This document shows, piece after piece, positions 62,638-64,000 of a DNA stretch of 64,000 bases. Within the stretch, counting starts at the first letter, position 1; every line of letters starts with the position of its first letter. Origin of the DNA: Streptomyces griseofuscus (lineage in GTDB: Bacteria; Actinomycetota; Actinomycetes; Streptomycetales; Streptomycetaceae). The position numbers and the translations under genes are program-made. The stretch spans positions 6,324,001-6,388,000 of the forward strand of contig NZ_CP051006.1 in NCBI RefSeq assembly GCF_014673495.1, in the 5' to 3' direction. The notes beneath the pieces were generated by a model, which did not search any database, had not been told where the DNA came from, and was given only the letters and a program-made list of their open reading frames with translations.

Positions 62638-63588
62638 TCAGCGGGGCCACTCCCAGGCGATGCCCACGATGCCCGGCCGGATACGCGGCTCGACCACATG
62701 GGCGCAGTGGTGTGGCCCGGTGACGGGGAGTTCCTGCCGGGCGCTGCGCGGGGCCTCCGGCGAGTGCTGGGTGAAGCGCCGGCAGCGCACGGGCAGCGCG
62801 GCCGCGTCGAAGCGCACCTGGAGCGCGTACTGACCGCCGGGCGCGTCGAAGTGGTGCAGATACTCGTGGGCGGCCTCGGCGGCGCCGTCCTCGACGGCGT
62901 ACCGGAAGAGGAAGGTCTCGCCGGCCCGTAGCCGGGTGTCGAAGAGCAGCTCGGCCACCAGCACCCCGGCATCCTGGTCCCGGCGGACACGGCCCGTGCG
63001 GCAGTTCTCCAGGGGCCGCACCCCCGTCTCGTGCGGGGCGCAGCCGGGCTCGCCCCGGTGGACGACCAGGAAGCGGTCGACGCCGTCGCGGTGGGCCCGC
63101 ACGATGTGATGGGCCTCGCGGGCCACCAGCTCCCGTCCGGCGCCGATCCGGACGCACTCATGGTGGCCCAGGGTGTGCAGCCCGCTGTCGGCCGGCCGGT
63201 CCAGCTCGGCCCGGAGCCGGTCCAGCACGCCCGCGGCCTCGATCAGCGAGCGGTACGCGCGGCCCGCGGGAGTGTCGGGCTCCCCGTGCGGGTCGGACTC
63301 GGCGAGCAGCCGGATCAGGGAATCGTCCGGCAGCTGGAGGATCTCCTCCAGGGCGCGGACGGCGCGCAGCGACTCCGGGCGCTGGGGGCGGCGGGCGCCC
63401 TGCTGCCAGTAACTCAGGCTGGTCACACCCACTTTGACGCCATGGCGCGAGAGATGGTGCTGAACGCGCTGAAGCGGCAGCCCGCGCGCGGCGATCGCGG
63501 CGCGCAGCGCCACGTGGAAAGGGCCGCCCCGCAGGGCCGTGTCCAGTTCCCCGGTGGGGAGATCCGCGTGCTCTAGGGCATGCCGCAT
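62638..63588 (-). CDS. Helix-turn-helix (Cro/C1-like) regulator with large C-terminal domain
   Basis: This 316-aa protein has an N-terminal helix-turn-helix: HVALRAAIAARGLPLQRVQHHLSRHGVKVGVTSLSYWQQGARRPQRPES read in parts (about residues 24-75), the SYWQQGARRP helix resembling phage-repressor-type recognition. The remaining 230 residues are a mixed, His/Cys/Trp-containing domain ending PGIVGIAWEWPR that I do not recognise. The ATG at 63588 has AAAGG nine bases upstream; an upstream GTG at 63615 lacks one. It is divergent from uvrC and may or may not regulate it. Confidence 0.75.
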   Translation of the reverse strand: MRHALEHADLPTGELDTALRGGPFHVALRAAIAARGLPLQRVQHHLSRHGVKVGVTSLSYWQQGARRPQRPESLRAVRALEEILQLPDDSLIRLLAESDPHGEPDTPAGRAYRSLIEAAGVLDRLRAELDRPADSGLHTLGHHECVRIGAGRELVAREAHHIVRAHRDGVDRFLVVHRGEPGCAPHETGVRPLENCRTGRVRRDQDAGVLVAELLFDTRLRAGETFLFRYAVEDGAAEAAHEYLHHFDAPGGQYALQVRFDAAALPVRCRRFTQHSPEAPRSARQELPVTGPHHCAHVVEPRIRPGIVGIAWEWPR

Positions 63589-63883
63589 GCCGTGGGGCCT
63601 TTCTGTCGGATTCACTACGGCTGGTCAGACCGTCTGCGCGGGTGTGCGGGGCCACCCCCGTGGCGTCGTGGACGCCTGTGGCCGCGCGCGCCGCGCCCCT
63701 TCCTGCGCGTGCCGGCCCCGAGTTCCCCCGCATTGAAGCGTGTTGACCAGAACCCGACAACACCTTGGGGTCGTACGCCCCGTACTACTGGCCGGACCGT
63801 GTCCCCCGGCGGCCCGTCGGCACCGGCGGGCGGGATCTCCGGCGACCAGCGAAGGGCCCGCCGGACGAGCCGTGTGGCCGGGG

Positions 63884-63892
63884 TTATCCACA
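63884..63892 (+). other. Single DnaA-box-like sequence
   Basis: TTATCCACA is an exact match to the E. coli DnaA box; the Streptomyces consensus is TTGTCCACA. It is a single box in the 345-bp gap before uvrC (63589-63933), which otherwise holds no supported gene. An isolated box could titrate DnaA or regulate uvrC, but this is speculative. Confidence 0.4.
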
Positions 63893-63903
63893 GGCCCGAC
63901 GCG

Positions 63904-63926
63904 GTGTCGGCGCTCGCCAGTAGGGT
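63904..63926 (+). promoter_or_regulatory. PafBC-type promoter candidate of uvrC
   Basis: GTGTCGGCG (63904-63912), 8 bp, TAGGGT (63921-63926). Against TTGTCRGTG-N8-TANNNT there are two mismatches in the upstream element. The -10 ends 7 bp before the uvrC ATG, giving a leaderless mRNA. Confidence 0.5.
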
Positions 63927-63933
63927 GTGAGAC

Positions 63934-64000
63934 ATGGCCGATCCCTCCAGCTACCGCCCCAGGCCGGGTGAGATCCCGGACACCCCCGGGGTGTACAGGT
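63934..64000 (+). CDS. uvrC: Excinuclease ABC subunit C (5' end only, runs off the window)
   Basis: The last 67 bases encode the start of UvrC: MADPSSYRPRPGEIPDTPGV then Tyr-Arg. The PGEIPxxPGVY text is the opening of the N-terminal GIY-YIG nuclease domain, which makes the 3' incision in nucleotide excision repair. The ATG at 63934 has no Shine-Dalgarno but follows a -10 element by 7 bp. The position after uvrA in Streptomyces gene order supports the call. Confidence 0.85.
   Translation, partial: MADPSSYRPRPGEIPDTPGVYR

Overview
The window is from the chromosome of a Streptomyces or very close relative. It has very high G+C, almost every third codon position is G or C, GTG starts are common, and start and stop codons often overlap as GTGA or ATGA. 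Gene families typical of the genus are present: an XRE/DUF397/DUF574-methyltransferase group, an SPW_0924 peptide, DUF6343, and a mycothiol-dependent isomerase family member. The order polA, rpsA, coaE, uvrB, uvrA, uvrC is what I know from the conserved core of Streptomyces chromosomes. I see no prophage, insertion sequence, CRISPR array, tRNA, rRNA or biosynthetic gene cluster.

Layout. 1-2965: branched-chain amino acid ABC importer genes (livM cut by the left edge, livH, livK). 3550-6388: hotdog thioesterase and FdhF/YdeP-type molybdopterin oxidoreductase. 6863-9589: DNA polymerase I. 9804-13604: small hypothetical, secreted lytic transglycosylase, SPW_0924 peptide, DUF3068 protein. 13594-18915: HrpB helicase, a methyltransferase, and ribosomal protein S1 with a strong promoter and structured leader. 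19079-27166: secreted beta-helix protein, PAC2 protein, coaE, TPR protein, methyltransferase, S4 RNA-binding protein, family 5 uracil-DNA glycosylase, GNAT/RidA pair, and a nucleotidyltransferase broken by an in-frame TGA. 27269-31948: DUF899 protein and a regulatory island (GHKL ATPase, XRE regulator, DUF397, DUF574 methyltransferase). 32075-37746: solo GltD-like protein, DUF2293, P-loop-less uridine-kinase-like protein, CorA, methyltransferase. 37929-41475: pseudouridine catabolism pair, O6-alkylguanine-DNA alkyltransferase, glycerophosphodiesterase. 41772-50058: MHYT protein, uvrB, two TerD-type proteins, TerC and a calcium/proton antiporter. 50048-56498: MFS transporter, aroQ, polar amino acid ABC importer, metallo-hydrolase, mycothiol-dependent isomerase. 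56723-64000: uvrA, LacI/sugar-kinase operon, Rieske protein, HTH regulator, and the first codons of uvrC.

The most interesting signal is a shared promoter architecture, TTGTCAGTG, then 8 bp, then TANNNT. This is the RecA-independent, PafBC-type DNA-damage promoter known from actinobacteria. Perfect copies precede uvrB, uvrA and the alkyltransferase gene. Close variants precede a terD stress gene, uvrC, polA and coaE. In several cases the -10 element ends 6-8 bp before the start codon, which predicts leaderless mRNAs. The window therefore looks rich in members of one DNA-damage regulon spanning nucleotide excision repair, alkyl repair and possibly a Ter protein.

A second strong element is a yybP-ykoY (manganese) riboswitch before terC. 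The 3' strand of its P1 helix is perfectly complementary over 8 nt to the terC ribosome binding site, a simple translational switch. Other regulatory sites are a 26-bp perfect palindrome before the LacI/kinase operon, an inverted repeat between the GHKL ATPase and XRE genes, and a palindrome in the terC promoter. All functional calls are from reading sequence and family knowledge; no database search was run.
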